A stretch of 64,000 nucleotides of DNA, taken from the NCBI GenBank assembly GCA_015689775.1, contig WVSR01000001.1, forward strand, positions 1-64,000, given 5' to 3'. The DNA comes from Rhodobacterales bacterium LSUCC0387. GTDB lineage: Bacteria; Pseudomonadota; Alphaproteobacteria; Rhodobacterales; Rhodobacteraceae. The translations under genes and the position numbers were made by a program. Shown piece by piece: positions 43,629 through 53,100 of this stretch; positions within the stretch are counted from its first letter, which is position 1; every line of letters starts with the position of its first letter. The notes under the pieces are model-generated. The model saw nothing but the letters and a program-made list of their open reading frames with translations, made no database searches and was not told where the DNA came from.

Positions 43629-45782
43629 CTACGGACGCCTCTCTACATCTCGATCACGCCCAAGCTTGGCGACATCGCTATCTGCCTCCAATGCCATCAT
43701 CACCGCGTGCAGATGTTCGGCATCCCTTACATCAACATCAATTACTAAACGAAAAAAGTCTGGCTTTCGATCGATGAAATGTAAATCTGAGATATTGGCA
43801 TTTTGTTCGCCAATCAATGTGCAGATTCTTCCCAACACACCGTTAAAATTCGAAATAGTCACTTTGATCGTGACGTTATGCACTGCCGCATGCCGACCTT
43901 CCGACCAATGCAGGTCGATCCAACGCTCAGGCGCATTGTCAAATTCAGCCAAAGATTCGCAATCAATGGCATGAACCATCGGCCCACGCCCGCGATAGGT
44001 TATGCCCACAATCCGTTCACCTGGCACAGGCTGGCAACATTGCGCACGCTGCACATCTGACCCCGAAGGCAGACCAATCACAGCCCGCTTTTGATCGACA
44101 TCGACAAAATCACCACTGGTGGCGAGTTCTGGGTAAAGCTTTGTCACAACATCACGTGCGGAAATTTCGGCAGATCCGATCCGCGCCAAAACCTCATCAC
44201 CATCTTCTAAGCCCAGTGCCTTGGCCGCTGTGTCCAAGGCTTTTGGGGTAGATTTCTTATTGGCATGCTCAAAAGCCACCCGTGCCAACTCGCGCCCTAA
44301 TTTAATATAGCGCCCCCGATCCTCTTCGCGGAGGCGACGGCGAATTGCGGCCTTGGCACGGCCTGTGACAACAATATCAATCCATGTGGCTTGCGGGCTT
44401 TGACCTTCGGCGGTAACAACCTCAACCGATTGGCCATTTTTCAGACGTGTCCAAAGCGGCACACGAATGCCATCAACCTTGGCCCCCACACAAGAATGGC
44501 CAATGCGCGTATGTATCGAATAGGCGAAATCCAACGGGGTCGCACCACGCGGTAGCTTCACAACATCCCCTTTGGGAGTGAAACAAAACACTTGGTCGGA
44601 ATACATTTCTAACTTCACGTGTTCGAGGAATTCGTCATGATCCTCGGCCATCTCAAAGCGTTCTGTTAACGTAGACAACCATTTTGCAGGATCAACCGCA
44701 AAAGGATTCGCCGCGCGCACACCGTCTCGATATGACCAATGTGCCGCCACACCCGCCTCAGCAACTTCATGCATCTGCCGCGTGCGAATTTGGATTTCCA
44801 CACGCTTGCCATCCCGCCCTGAAACAGATGTGTGGATCGAACGATAGCCGTTCGATTTGGGTTGGCTGATGTAATCCTTGAATCTTCCAGGAACTGAACG
44901 CCACCTTTGATGCATCGCCCCCAAAACGCGATAGCATTCATCTTCTGTCTCAACGATGACACGGAATCCGTATATGTCAGACAAGCGTGAAAAAGCGAGG
45001 TCTTTTTCCTGCATTTTGCGCCAAATCGAAAAAGGCTTTTTGGCACGGCCATAGACACCGCCCGAGATGCCATGTTTGGCCAAAACCGCTTCAATATCAT
45101 CGGTGATCTTTGGGATCACATCGCCCGATTCTTTTTGCAGGGTCAAAAAGCGGCGCATAATCGAATTGCGCGCCTCGGGATTAACCACACGAAAGGCGAG
45201 GTCTTCCAACTCTTCGCGCATCCATTGCATCCCCATACGACCTGCAAGCGGCGCATAGATATCCATTGTCTCGCGCGATTTTTGCAGCTGCTTTTCGGGG
45301 CGCATATGGCGGATGGTGCGCATATTGTGCAACCGGTCGGCCAGTTTCACAAGGATCACGCGCAGATCCTTGGACATGGCCATGAACAATTTGCGAAAGT
45401 TCTCGGCCTGTTTCGATTCGCGATTGGACAGCTGCAAATTGGTCAGCTTGGTCACGCCATCGACCAATTCCGCGACATCAGTCCCAAAACGACTTTCCAG
45501 TTCGGAATAAGTCCCTTTGGTATCTTCGATTGTGTCGTGCAGCAGCGCCGTTGCAATTGTGGCGTCATCAAGCCGCATCTCGGTCAGGATCGCAGCCACT
45601 GCAACAGGGTGGGTAAAATAGGCTTCGCCTGATTGGCGCATTTGCCCCTGATGCATATCCTGCGCATAGAAATAGGCCCCCCGCAGGAGGGCCTCACTAC
45701 ATTTTGGATTATAATTGCGGACGAGACTGATCAGATCATCGACATCGAGAAGGCCGCTTCGATCTGATCCATTTCCGTCCAT
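43629..45782 (-). CDS. Bifunctional (p)ppGpp synthetase/hydrolase
   Basis: 717 aa, the only long RSH protein in the window. The N-terminal hydrolase domain keeps the HD motif (HDTIEDT); the synthetase domain keeps GYRSIHT; a TGS domain (CFTPKGDVVKLPRGATPLDFAY) and C-terminal ACT domain follow. The ATG at 45782 is preferred to a TTG one codon earlier. It follows rpoZ by 12 bases, the same arrangement as rpoZ-spoT in enterobacteria. Confidence 0.97.
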   Translation of the reverse strand: MDGNGSDRSGLLDVDDLISLVRNYNPKCSEALLRGAYFYAQDMHQGQMRQSGEAYFTHPVAVAAILTEMRLDDATIATALLHDTIEDTKGTYSELESRFGTDVAELVDGVTKLTNLQLSNRESKQAENFRKLFMAMSKDLRVILVKLADRLHNMRTIRHMRPEKQLQKSRETMDIYAPLAGRMGMQWMREELEDLAFRVVNPEARNSIMRRFLTLQKESGDVIPKITDDIEAVLAKHGISGGVYGRAKKPFSIWRKMQEKDLAFSRLSDIYGFRVIVETEDECYRVLGAMHQRWRSVPGRFKDYISQPKSNGYRSIHTSVSGRDGKRVEIQIRTRQMHEVAEAGVAAHWSYRDGVRAANPFAVDPAKWLSTLTERFEMAEDHDEFLEHVKLEMYSDQVFCFTPKGDVVKLPRGATPLDFAYSIHTRIGHSCVGAKVDGIRVPLWTRLKNGQSVEVVTAEGQSPQATWIDIVVTGRAKAAIRRRLREEDRGRYIKLGRELARVAFEHANKKSTPKALDTAAKALGLEDGDEVLARIGSAEISARDVVTKLYPELATSGDFVDVDQKRAVIGLPSGSDVQRAQCCQPVPGERIVGITYRGRGPMVHAIDCESLAEFDNAPERWIDLHWSEGRHAAVHNVTIKVTISNFNGVLGRICTLIGEQNANISDLHFIDRKPDFFRLVIDVDVRDAEHLHAVMMALEADSDVAKLGRDRDVERRP

Positions 45783-45794
45783 CAATTGCCTGTT

Positions 45795-46148
45795 TTAGTT
45801 CTGCCCCTGCGCTTCTAGCAGGGCACGCAACATCTGTTCTTCGGTCATGTCATCCACTTGTGGACGATCCTGATCGGCGCTGTGCAGCAATGTCATCGTG
45901 TCTTCTTCAGGCTCATCAACCTCAATCTGGGATTGATGCGATTCAATGAAACGTTCGCGCAGGCCATCTGCGGATTGTGTCTCTTCTGCGATCTCACGCA
46001 AAGCAACAACTGCATTCTTGTCATTGTCGCGATCCACAGTAAGAGGCGAGCCAGACGCCATCTCACGGGCGCGATGTGCAGCAAGCATCACCAATTCAAA
46101 GCGGTTGGGAACCTTGTCTACGCAATCTTCTACCGTCACGCGGGCCAT
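45795..46148 (-). CDS. rpoZ: RNA polymerase omega subunit
   Basis: 117 aa from [22 protein letters not shown] at 46148; the frame is open to 46346, but the extra 66 residues have no family support. The conserved omega core occupies residues 1-65. The acidic tail is typical of alphaproteobacterial omega. In E. coli omega binds ppGpp, which makes its pairing with rel noteworthy. Confidence 0.96.
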   Translation of the reverse strand: MARVTVEDCVDKVPNRFELVMLAAHRAREMASGSPLTVDRDNDKNAVVALREIAEETQSADGLRERFIESHQSQIEVDEPEEDTMTLLHSADQDRPQVDDMTEEQMLRALLEAQGQN

Positions 46149-46242
46149 ACTAAACTCTCCAGAGCTGATTAAGGGAGGGGCGCAAGCTTCGTCAATAGTC
46201 AGACCGGCCCCGAAATACAAGTGCAAAAGACCGCGTGTATCC

Positions 46243-46842
46243 TTACAGTGGATGGATCTCAAGGCACGCCTCGGGCGGCAATTTTGCGCGCAGTTCGGCA
46301 ACCGTTTCGCCAAGGGTCGGATGGTACCAATTTGGGGCGACATCACACAGCGGAATTAAAACGAAGCCGCGCTCAGCCATACGGGGATGAGGCAAAATCA
46401 ATTGATCAGGGGCGCGCGATTGTGCCTCTTGTGTCGAGAGATTGGCCCAAACTTGCCACGTATCTGGATCTGGCAAAACCAAATCGCCGAGGCCCAAAAG
46501 ATCCAAATCCAACCCGCGCGCAGCCCAGCGTTGTAAACGGCTGCGGCCAAAATCAGCCTCTATCGCATGCAGCTTTTCCAACAACGGATTTGGACCCAAT
46601 CGCCAGTCAAACGAGATTGCAGCATTTACAAAGTCAGGGCCAGAACCCACAGGAAATGCAGGAGTTTGATAAAACTGGCTCAGCTTGAAATCGCCACCCC
46701 CCTTTGCGGTCACATAGTCATACAACTGTGCAATCGTACGATCCAAAACTACACGCGGCGCCTGCCCATCGACAGGTAGATTTGAGCCAAGCGCAATAAG
46801 TGCTTTTCGCGGCTCTGCATCAGAAAGGAAAACTTGCGCCAA
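46243..46842 (-). CDS. folK: HPPK (6-hydroxymethyl-7,8-dihydropterin pyrophosphokinase)
   Basis: 199 aa. Folate synthesis enzyme. The family signature [15 protein letters not shown] lies near residue 107, and ALIALGSNL near residue 15. The start is assigned to TTG at 46842 since no ATG or GTG occurs before the first conserved motif. The Shine-Dalgarno is weak, so the start is less certain. Confidence 0.93.
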   Translation of the reverse strand: MAQVFLSDAEPRKALIALGSNLPVDGQAPRVVLDRTIAQLYDYVTAKGGGDFKLSQFYQTPAFPVGSGPDFVNAAISFDWRLGPNPLLEKLHAIEADFGRSRLQRWAARGLDLDLLGLGDLVLPDPDTWQVWANLSTQEAQSRAPDQLILPHPRMAERGFVLIPLCDVAPNWYHPTLGETVAELRAKLPPEACLEIHPL

Positions 46843-46939
46843 ATGATTTATCCACTATTTTGCTTTACATTGCTGATCGTGATATTTCGACACATTGTTC
46901 AAGGCCGCGATTGGTCTGTTTCTTAGAAGGTATTTCATA

Positions 46940-47506
46940 ATGTTTTATCGTGATGAGCGCCTCGCGCTCTTTATTGACGGGTCAAATCTTTATGCAGCAG
47001 CCAAGGCTTTGGGGTTTGATATCGATTATAAACTCTTACGCCAAGAATTCATGCAGCGCGGAAAACTTCTCCGCGCGTTTTATTATACGGCCCTTCTTGA
47101 AAATGACGAATATTCCCCGATTCGTCCTCTGGTGGATTGGCTGAACTACAACGGGTTCACCATGGTGACGAAAGCCGCCAAGGAATTCACAGATGCGCAA
47201 GGGCGGCGCAAGATCAAAGGGAATATGGATATTGACTTGGCAGTCGATGCGATGGAAATCGCCGACCATGTCGATCATATAGTGCTTTTTTCAGGCGATG
47301 GCGATTTTCGTCCGCTTGTGGCTGCCATCCAGCGCAAAGGCGTGCGGGTTTCGGTTGTGTCCACCATCCGCTCTAACCCGCCCATGATTGCCGATGACCT
47401 ACGTCGGCAGGCTGACAATTTCATCGAGTTGGACGAGTTGAAAGACGCAATAGGGCGCCCCCCGCGTGAAAATGGCGGTGAGGATGACTTTGAGGAAGGC
47501 TACTAA
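46940..47506 (+). CDS. NYN-domain (LabA/DUF88-type) protein
   Basis: 188 aa from MFYRDERLALFIDGSNLYAAAKALG at 46940, GAAGG upstream; an in-frame ATG 15 codons earlier is not supported. The acidic residues of the PIN-like NYN nuclease fold are in FIDGSNLY, KGNMDIDLAVDAM and SGDGDFRPL. It is probably a metal-dependent RNase, substrate unknown. The C-terminus is acidic. It is divergent from folK. Confidence 0.9.
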   Translation: MFYRDERLALFIDGSNLYAAAKALGFDIDYKLLRQEFMQRGKLLRAFYYTALLENDEYSPIRPLVDWLNYNGFTMVTKAAKEFTDAQGRRKIKGNMDIDLAVDAMEIADHVDHIVLFSGDGDFRPLVAAIQRKGVRVSVVSTIRSNPPMIADDLRRQADNFIELDELKDAIGRPPRENGGEDDFEEGY

Positions 47507-47604
47507 GTTGGCTTGCTTGAGGCATCTGGACTGGTGGCGCTCAGGCAGAAACGCTAGACGGCGGGGCCACAAAGACTTAACTGTGGGGTGATTGGAGAGA
47601 TACT

Positions 47605-48555
47605 GTGCAAAAACCGCCCCTCACCCTCTATTTGGCCGCGCCGCGCGGGTTTTGCGCAGGTGTAGATCGCGCGATTAAAATCGTGGAAATGGCTCTCGAA
47701 AAATGGGGCGCACCCGTGTTTGTGCGTCATGAAATCGTGCATAATAAATTTGTGGTGGATGCCCTCCACGATAAGGGCGCGGTTTTTGTCGAAGAATTGG
47801 ACGAGTGCCCCAATGATCGGCCCATTATTTTTTCGGCCCATGGGGTGCCAAAATCTGTGCCCGCAACCGCCGAGCGGCGGCAGATGATATATGTTGATGC
47901 AACCTGCCCGCTTGTCTCCAAAGTGCATATTGAAGCGGCGCGCCATCACGAGGCGGGATTGCAGATCGTGATGATCGGCCATGCAGGCCATCCCGAAACC
48001 ATTGGCACAATGGGCCAATTGCCCAAGGGCGAAGTTGTCTTAGTTGAAACGGTAGGGGATGTTGCGACTCTATCGGTGCGCGACCCGCTGAAACTGGCCT
48101 TTGTGACGCAGACCACTCTTTCAATTGACGACACCGCCAATGTTGTCGCAGCGCTCAAAGAACGGTTTCCTGCAATTATCGGCCCACATAAAGAAGACAT
48201 TTGCTACGCGACCACCAACCGCCAAGAGGCTGTCAAGGCGATGGCGGCCAAGGTAAATGCTATGCTTGTTGTGGGCGCGCCAAATTCCTCAAATTCAAAA
48301 CGCTTGGTCGAGGTGGGAGCAAAAATGGGCTGCAACTATGCGCAGCTTGTGCAGCGGGCAACCGATATTGATTGGCGTGCCCTTGAGGGGATCACCAGTC
48401 TTGGTCTGACGGCGGGCGCATCCGCGCCAGAGCTATTGGTCAATGAGGTCATTGATGCCGTATGCGCGCGCTATGATGTGAAAGTCGAACAGGTTGAAAC
48501 TGCCGTAGAAAATGTTGAGTTCAAAGTGCCGCGTATCCTACGTGAGCTTGCCTAA
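47605..48555 (+). CDS. ispH: 4-hydroxy-3-methylbut-2-enyl diphosphate reductase
   Basis: 316 aa from GTG at 47605 with GGAGAG upstream. Last step of the MEP pathway, giving IPP and DMAPP. The three iron-sulfur cysteines are in PRGFCAGV (Cys17), DATCPLV and EDICYATT. The catalytic Glu/His motifs ([15 protein letters not shown]) are intact. dxs and ispA of the same route lie about 5-8 kb away. Confidence 0.97.
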   Translation: MQKPPLTLYLAAPRGFCAGVDRAIKIVEMALEKWGAPVFVRHEIVHNKFVVDALHDKGAVFVEELDECPNDRPIIFSAHGVPKSVPATAERRQMIYVDATCPLVSKVHIEAARHHEAGLQIVMIGHAGHPETIGTMGQLPKGEVVLVETVGDVATLSVRDPLKLAFVTQTTLSIDDTANVVAALKERFPAIIGPHKEDICYATTNRQEAVKAMAAKVNAMLVVGAPNSSNSKRLVEVGAKMGCNYAQLVQRATDIDWRALEGITSLGLTAGASAPELLVNEVIDAVCARYDVKVEQVETAVENVEFKVPRILRELA

Positions 48556-48564
48556 TCACCGCCC

Positions 48565-49146
48565 ATGGATCCGCTTTACCCTTTTGTTATTGTGGGGCTG
48601 TTTTCGCCCGGGCCAAATGTTATCCTATTGACCACATCTGGGGCGCTGTTCGGGTTTCGTAGGACCATTCCCCATATTTTCGGTGTCGCTGCAGGGGTGG
48701 GGGTGATTGCCGCAGCCTCAAGCCTTGGTATCAGCGCGGTTTTATTGGCCTATCCGCTGGCTGCATTGGTGATGAAAATAGCGGCGGCAGCTTGGATCCT
48801 TTACATGGCATTCACCTTATGGCGGGCCAAACCCGCCGATCCTAAGGTACGACAGATTGCAAAGCCGTTTACCTTTCTGCAGGCCGTGATGTTTCAATGG
48901 GTCAATCCCAAGGTTTGGGCTGTCAGCCTTGCCGCCGCCGCAGGTTTTGGCGCAGGCGGCACGCTTTTGGTAGAAGCCTTGCGTCTTTCGTCCGCCTTTT
49001 CAGGAATTAACCTTTTAGTCTGCCTTTTTTGGGCGGCGGCAGGCACGGCCTTAGCGCGACTTCTAACCACGCCGAGTGCATGGAATATTTTTCGCAAAAC
49101 CATGGCAAGCGCTCTCGCGCTGACAGCTGCGATGGTCTTTATGTGA
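48565..49146 (+). CDS. LysE-family amino-acid exporter
   Basis: 193 aa, about five to six hydrophobic segments, with the family start FSPGPNVILLTTSGALFGFRR and a WVNPKVWAVSLAA segment in the middle. It lies nine bases after ispH. It is somewhat short for the family (about 205), but both conserved halves are seen. Substrate unknown. Confidence 0.87.
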   Translation: MDPLYPFVIVGLFSPGPNVILLTTSGALFGFRRTIPHIFGVAAGVGVIAAASSLGISAVLLAYPLAALVMKIAAAAWILYMAFTLWRAKPADPKVRQIAKPFTFLQAVMFQWVNPKVWAVSLAAAAGFGAGGTLLVEALRLSSAFSGINLLVCLFWAAAGTALARLLTTPSAWNIFRKTMASALALTAAMVFM

Positions 49147-49210
49147 GGCCCGCCTTATATTGCCCAGCAGGGTCAGGCTGCGACCTAAACAACCAATCAG
49201 GCCCGATGCA

Positions 49211-51055
49211 ATGTTCCGATTTTTCGAAACACTGGTAGATCCCTACACGCCCTATGCCGATGAGGATACGCCTCCCAATCGACTCTGGTCGTTTTTGCGC
49301 GACTATGCACAGCCCTTCAAACGGGTGTTCATTGCAGCCGCTTTTATGTCGATGGTGGTCGCTTCGATTGAATTGGGGTTGATCGTGTATTTGGGACGCG
49401 TGGTTGATTTGCTGTCAGTAAATAGTCCCCCAGAGTTGTTTGCAAATTACGGGCTTGAGCTTGGCTTAGTCGCGCTCTTTGTGGTGATTGTGCGCCCCTT
49501 GATGCAGTTTTTGGATGTAGGCCTTTTGAACAACGCCATCCTGCCAAATTTCGGCACGCTGATCCGCTGGAGGGCACATCGGCATGTTTTGCGCCAATCG
49601 GTCGGATGGTTCGAAAATGATTTTGCGGGCCGTATCGCAGGGCGGATCATGCAAACCCCACCCGCCGCAGGCGATGCGGTGTTTCAGATTTTTGACGCCA
49701 TCACATTTTCTATTGCCTATTTCATTGGCGCGCTGATCTTGCTGACCCAGTCGGACCCAAGGCTTGCGGTGCCCTTGGTGATTTGGTGTGCGCTCTATGG
49801 TCTGTTGGTGCGCTGGACAATCCGAAATGTCACCCCTGCCTCTAAGGCCAGTTCAGATGCCCGATCCATGACAACGGGACGGGTCGTAGACAGCTATACC
49901 AACATCCACTCGGTAAAGCTTTTCGCGCATACGGCGCAGGAACTTGATTATGCCCACGAGGCGATTGAGCATACCCGCCAAACATTTGCCCGCGAGATGC
50001 GGATATTCACGATAATGGACGTCACACTTTTGACTCTGAACGGGCTTTTGATCGTGTCCGTTGTCGGTTGGTCGATCTGGTTGTGGTATACGGGAACGGC
50101 AACTGTGGGTGTTGTGGCGGCGGCAACCGCCCTAACCCTACAGCTCAATGCAATGACGGGATGGATCATGTGGGCGCTCTCGAGCCTGTTTCGGGAATTG
50201 GGGGTGGTGATGGAGGGAATGGAGACCATTGCCCAACCCATCACGTTACGAGATCGCCAGAGCGCACCCGCCCTCAAATTCGAGAAAGGATTGATCGAAT
50301 TTGAATCGGTCAGTCACCATTACGGGCGCGGCGCGGGTGGGTTGGATCGCCTCAGTTTAACCATTCAGCCCAGGGAAAAGGTTGGGCTTGTCGGGCGCTC
50401 CGGCGCCGGAAAATCGACCCTCGTGAAACTTTTGCTGCGTTTTTATGATTGCGAAGGCGGCGTGATCCGCATTGATGACCAAAATATTGCCGATGTGACC
50501 CAAGACAGCCTGCGCGCCACAATGGGCGTTGTGCAGCAAGACAGCAGCCTATTGCACCGCTCCGTGCGCGATAACATTGTCTATGGCCGCCCTGATGCAA
50601 GCGATGCTGACATAGTCCGCGCAGCAGAACGCGCCGAGGCCTTGGGGTTCATTCAAGATCTCGAAGACCCAGAGGGCCGCAACGGTTTTGAGGCTCATGT
50701 GGGCGAACGCGGGGTGAAACTTTCGGGCGGGCAAAGGCAGCGCATCGCACTTGCACGGGTAGTCCTGAAAGATGCGCCCATTCTGATTTTAGACGAGGCC
50801 ACAAGCGCGCTTGATAGCGAGACTGAAGCGAGCATCCAAAGCACGCTGAGCGGCCTGATGGCGGGCAAGACAGTCATTGCGATTGCTCACAGACTGTCGA
50901 CCATTGCGCAGATGAATCGCATCATCGTTTTAGATGAAGGTCATATCATCGAAGATGGCCCGCATGAGGTGCTGTTGGCGAAGGGTGGGCTTTATGCTTC
51001 GCTTTGGCACCGCCAATCGGGCGGCTTTCTTAATCCAGACGGAGGTTCCGCGTGA
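49211..51055 (+). CDS. ABC exporter (membrane and ATPase domains fused)
   Basis: 614 aa from MFRFFETLVDPYTPY at 49211; 17 codons upstream are not supported. Six membrane helices lie in residues 30-330, followed by an ATPase with Walker A GRSGAGKST, signature LSGGQRQRIALARV, Walker B ILILDEATSALD and the His switch AHRLST. It is of the MsbA/multidrug type, and the substrate is not known. Its stop overlaps the next gene's GTG start. Confidence 0.95.
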   Translation: MFRFFETLVDPYTPYADEDTPPNRLWSFLRDYAQPFKRVFIAAAFMSMVVASIELGLIVYLGRVVDLLSVNSPPELFANYGLELGLVALFVVIVRPLMQFLDVGLLNNAILPNFGTLIRWRAHRHVLRQSVGWFENDFAGRIAGRIMQTPPAAGDAVFQIFDAITFSIAYFIGALILLTQSDPRLAVPLVIWCALYGLLVRWTIRNVTPASKASSDARSMTTGRVVDSYTNIHSVKLFAHTAQELDYAHEAIEHTRQTFAREMRIFTIMDVTLLTLNGLLIVSVVGWSIWLWYTGTATVGVVAAATALTLQLNAMTGWIMWALSSLFRELGVVMEGMETIAQPITLRDRQSAPALKFEKGLIEFESVSHHYGRGAGGLDRLSLTIQPREKVGLVGRSGAGKSTLVKLLLRFYDCEGGVIRIDDQNIADVTQDSLRATMGVVQQDSSLLHRSVRDNIVYGRPDASDADIVRAAERAEALGFIQDLEDPEGRNGFEAHVGERGVKLSGGQRQRIALARVVLKDAPILILDEATSALDSETEASIQSTLSGLMAGKTVIAIAHRLSTIAQMNRIIVLDEGHIIEDGPHEVLLAKGGLYASLWHRQSGGFLNPDGGSA

Positions 51056-52293
51056 GCGAAGAAACCCTCACCATCACCCGCCTCGGACATCGCGGCGATG
51101 GCATTGCACAGAAAGCAGATGGAGGTCAAATCGTTGTCCACCTTACCCTACCTGATGAGGTGGTGCGCGGCGTGGTAAACGAAGATCAATTGGACGGGGC
51201 CAAAATTGTGACCCCCTCCTCTTCGCGGGTAAAACCTGTCTGCACGCATTATAAAACCTGTGGCGGATGCAGCCTGCAACATGCCTCGGACACATTTGTC
51301 GGTGCGTGGAAGGCAGGCCAAATTGCAATTGCGCTTGCAGCGCACGGGATCACAACCGATATCCGCGCAACACTAACCTCGCCTGCGCACTCACGCAGAC
51401 GCGCCACCTTTGCCGCGCGGCGCGCGAAATCGGGTGCGATAGTGGGGTTTCATGCCCGCAAATCGGACGTCATTGTGCCGATAGGCGAATGTCACCTTTT
51501 GCCCGATGAGATGGTGGCCACGCTGCCCGTATTGGCCAGGATCGCCCGTTTGGGTGGATCGCGCAGTGCGGTTTTAGGCTTTAGCCTCACTCAGTCCGAC
51601 ATAGGGCTTGACCTCCACGTGACGGGCGGCAAGCCCTTGGATCATGCGCTGCGGGCTGAATTGCCTAAATTCCGCACCGAATTTCTGCGCCTGACATGGG
51701 GGGATGAGGTCATCTTTATGGAAACCCCACCCCATCACCAAATGGGCCGCGCCCGCGTCACCCCACCCGCCGGTGCGTTTTTGCAAGCAACCAAAGCGGG
51801 CGAAGCAGCTCTTTTGGCCGCTGCACGCAGCGCGATTTCAGGGGCCACACGCATCATTGACCTTTTTGCAGGATGTGGAACCTTTACCTTTCCACTGGCC
51901 GAAACAGCGCCCGTGCACGCAGTCGAAGGTAGCGCCGATATGGTCAAGACCTTGCAAGACGCGGCCCGCTATGCGGACGGGCTGAAGCCCATTACCACCG
52001 AAACCCGCGACCTGTTTCGCCGCCCCGTTTTAAGTGACGAATTCGCCAAATATAACGCGGCGGTCATCGACCCGCCCCGTGCAGGCGCACAAGCACAGGT
52101 GCATGAATTGGCGAAAACCGAAATCCCTCAGATTGCATTTCTATCCTGCAACCCGATCAGTTTTGCCCGTGACGCTAAAACCCTCATTGATGCGGGTTAT
52201 TGCCTTGATTGGGTGCAGCCCATCGACCAATTCCGTTGGTCGCCGCATATAGAACTTGCCGCCCGCTTTACCCGACCCCATATGTCCCGGTAA
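51052..52293 (+). CDS. RumA/TrmA-family RNA 5-methyluridine methyltransferase
   Basis: 413 aa from GTG at 51052 (overlap GTGA with the ABC gene). An N-terminal TRAM-like region is followed by an iron-sulfur cluster motif (CTHYKTCGGCSLQH, with a further Cys in GECHLL). SAM-binding LFAGCGTFTFPL and the catalytic Cys in FLSCNP follow. It is probably an rRNA uridine-C5 methylase of the RlmC/RlmD kind, though which one cannot be told. Confidence 0.93.
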   Translation: MSEETLTITRLGHRGDGIAQKADGGQIVVHLTLPDEVVRGVVNEDQLDGAKIVTPSSSRVKPVCTHYKTCGGCSLQHASDTFVGAWKAGQIAIALAAHGITTDIRATLTSPAHSRRRATFAARRAKSGAIVGFHARKSDVIVPIGECHLLPDEMVATLPVLARIARLGGSRSAVLGFSLTQSDIGLDLHVTGGKPLDHALRAELPKFRTEFLRLTWGDEVIFMETPPHHQMGRARVTPPAGAFLQATKAGEAALLAAARSAISGATRIIDLFAGCGTFTFPLAETAPVHAVEGSADMVKTLQDAARYADGLKPITTETRDLFRRPVLSDEFAKYNAAVIDPPRAGAQAQVHELAKTEIPQIAFLSCNPISFARDAKTLIDAGYCLDWVQPIDQFRWSPHIELAARFTRPHMSR

Positions 52294-52313
52294 CGCGCTC
52301 AAGGATGGCTGCT

Positions 52314-53096
52314 ATGACCCGTGATTTTGCGACCACGCGACAGATACTTGCCGATTGGTTAGACCGCCCCCGCATCCGCCAATTCATCATCGGCGTGATC
52401 ATTTTTAACGCCATTCTTCTGGGCCTTGAGACATCGCCCCAGATTATGGGCGTGGCGGGCACCATTATCCTGACATTGGACTGGATTTGCCTTGCGATTT
52501 TCGTGATCGAAATTGCGTTGAAACTGTTGGCCTATGGCGCGCGGTTTTTCCGTTCGGGATGGAACGTTTTTGATTTCTTGATCGTAGGGATCGCGCTGAT
52601 GCCCGCCACCCACGGGCTGTCAGTTCTGCGCGCCTTGCGCATCTTGCGCGTGCTTCGGGTGATTTCAGCCACGCCACGATTGCGCCGCGTGGTCGAGGGG
52701 TTTGTCACTGCCTTGCCAGGAATGGGTAGCGTGTTCTTGCTGATGGGGATCATCTTTTACATCGGCGCCGTGATGGCAACCAAACTGTTCGGGGCGTCTT
52801 TCCCCGAATGGTTCGGCACGCTTGGCGCGTCTTTCTATTCCCTGTTCCAGATCATGACATTGGAAAGTTGGTCTATGGGCATCGTGCGCCCCGTAATGGA
52901 TGTTTATCCTTATGCGTGGTTGTTCTTTGTGCCTTTCATCATGGTCACGACCTTTGCTGTGGTGAACCTGCTGGTCGGCCTGATCGTGAATTCCATGCAA
53001 GACGCGCATGCCGAAGAAAGCAACGCCGCCACAGATGCCTATCGCGATAAGGTGCTAGACCGACTGCGCAAGATTGAGGAGCGGTTGGGGAAGTAG
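52314..53096 (+). CDS. Bacterial voltage-gated sodium channel (BacNav/NaChBac family)
   Basis: 260 aa. Six membrane segments. S4 carries arginines at every third residue (R106, R109, R112, R115) in LRALRILRVLRVIS. The pore helix and selectivity filter read TLESWSMG (residues 182-189), like NavAb and close to NaChBac TLESWAS. S6 (FVPFIMVTTFAVVNLLVGLIV) leads to a charged neck and a C-terminal coiled coil (RDKVLDRLRKIEERLGK). The ATG at 52314 has AGGA upstream; earlier ATGs in the frame overlap the methyltransferase. A homotetrameric sodium channel is expected. Confidence 0.93.
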   Translation: MTRDFATTRQILADWLDRPRIRQFIIGVIIFNAILLGLETSPQIMGVAGTIILTLDWICLAIFVIEIALKLLAYGARFFRSGWNVFDFLIVGIALMPATHGLSVLRALRILRVLRVISATPRLRRVVEGFVTALPGMGSVFLLMGIIFYIGAVMATKLFGASFPEWFGTLGASFYSLFQIMTLESWSMGIVRPVMDVYPYAWLFFVPFIMVTTFAVVNLLVGLIVNSMQDAHAEESNAATDAYRDKVLDRLRKIEERLGK

Positions 53097-53100
53097 GCGT

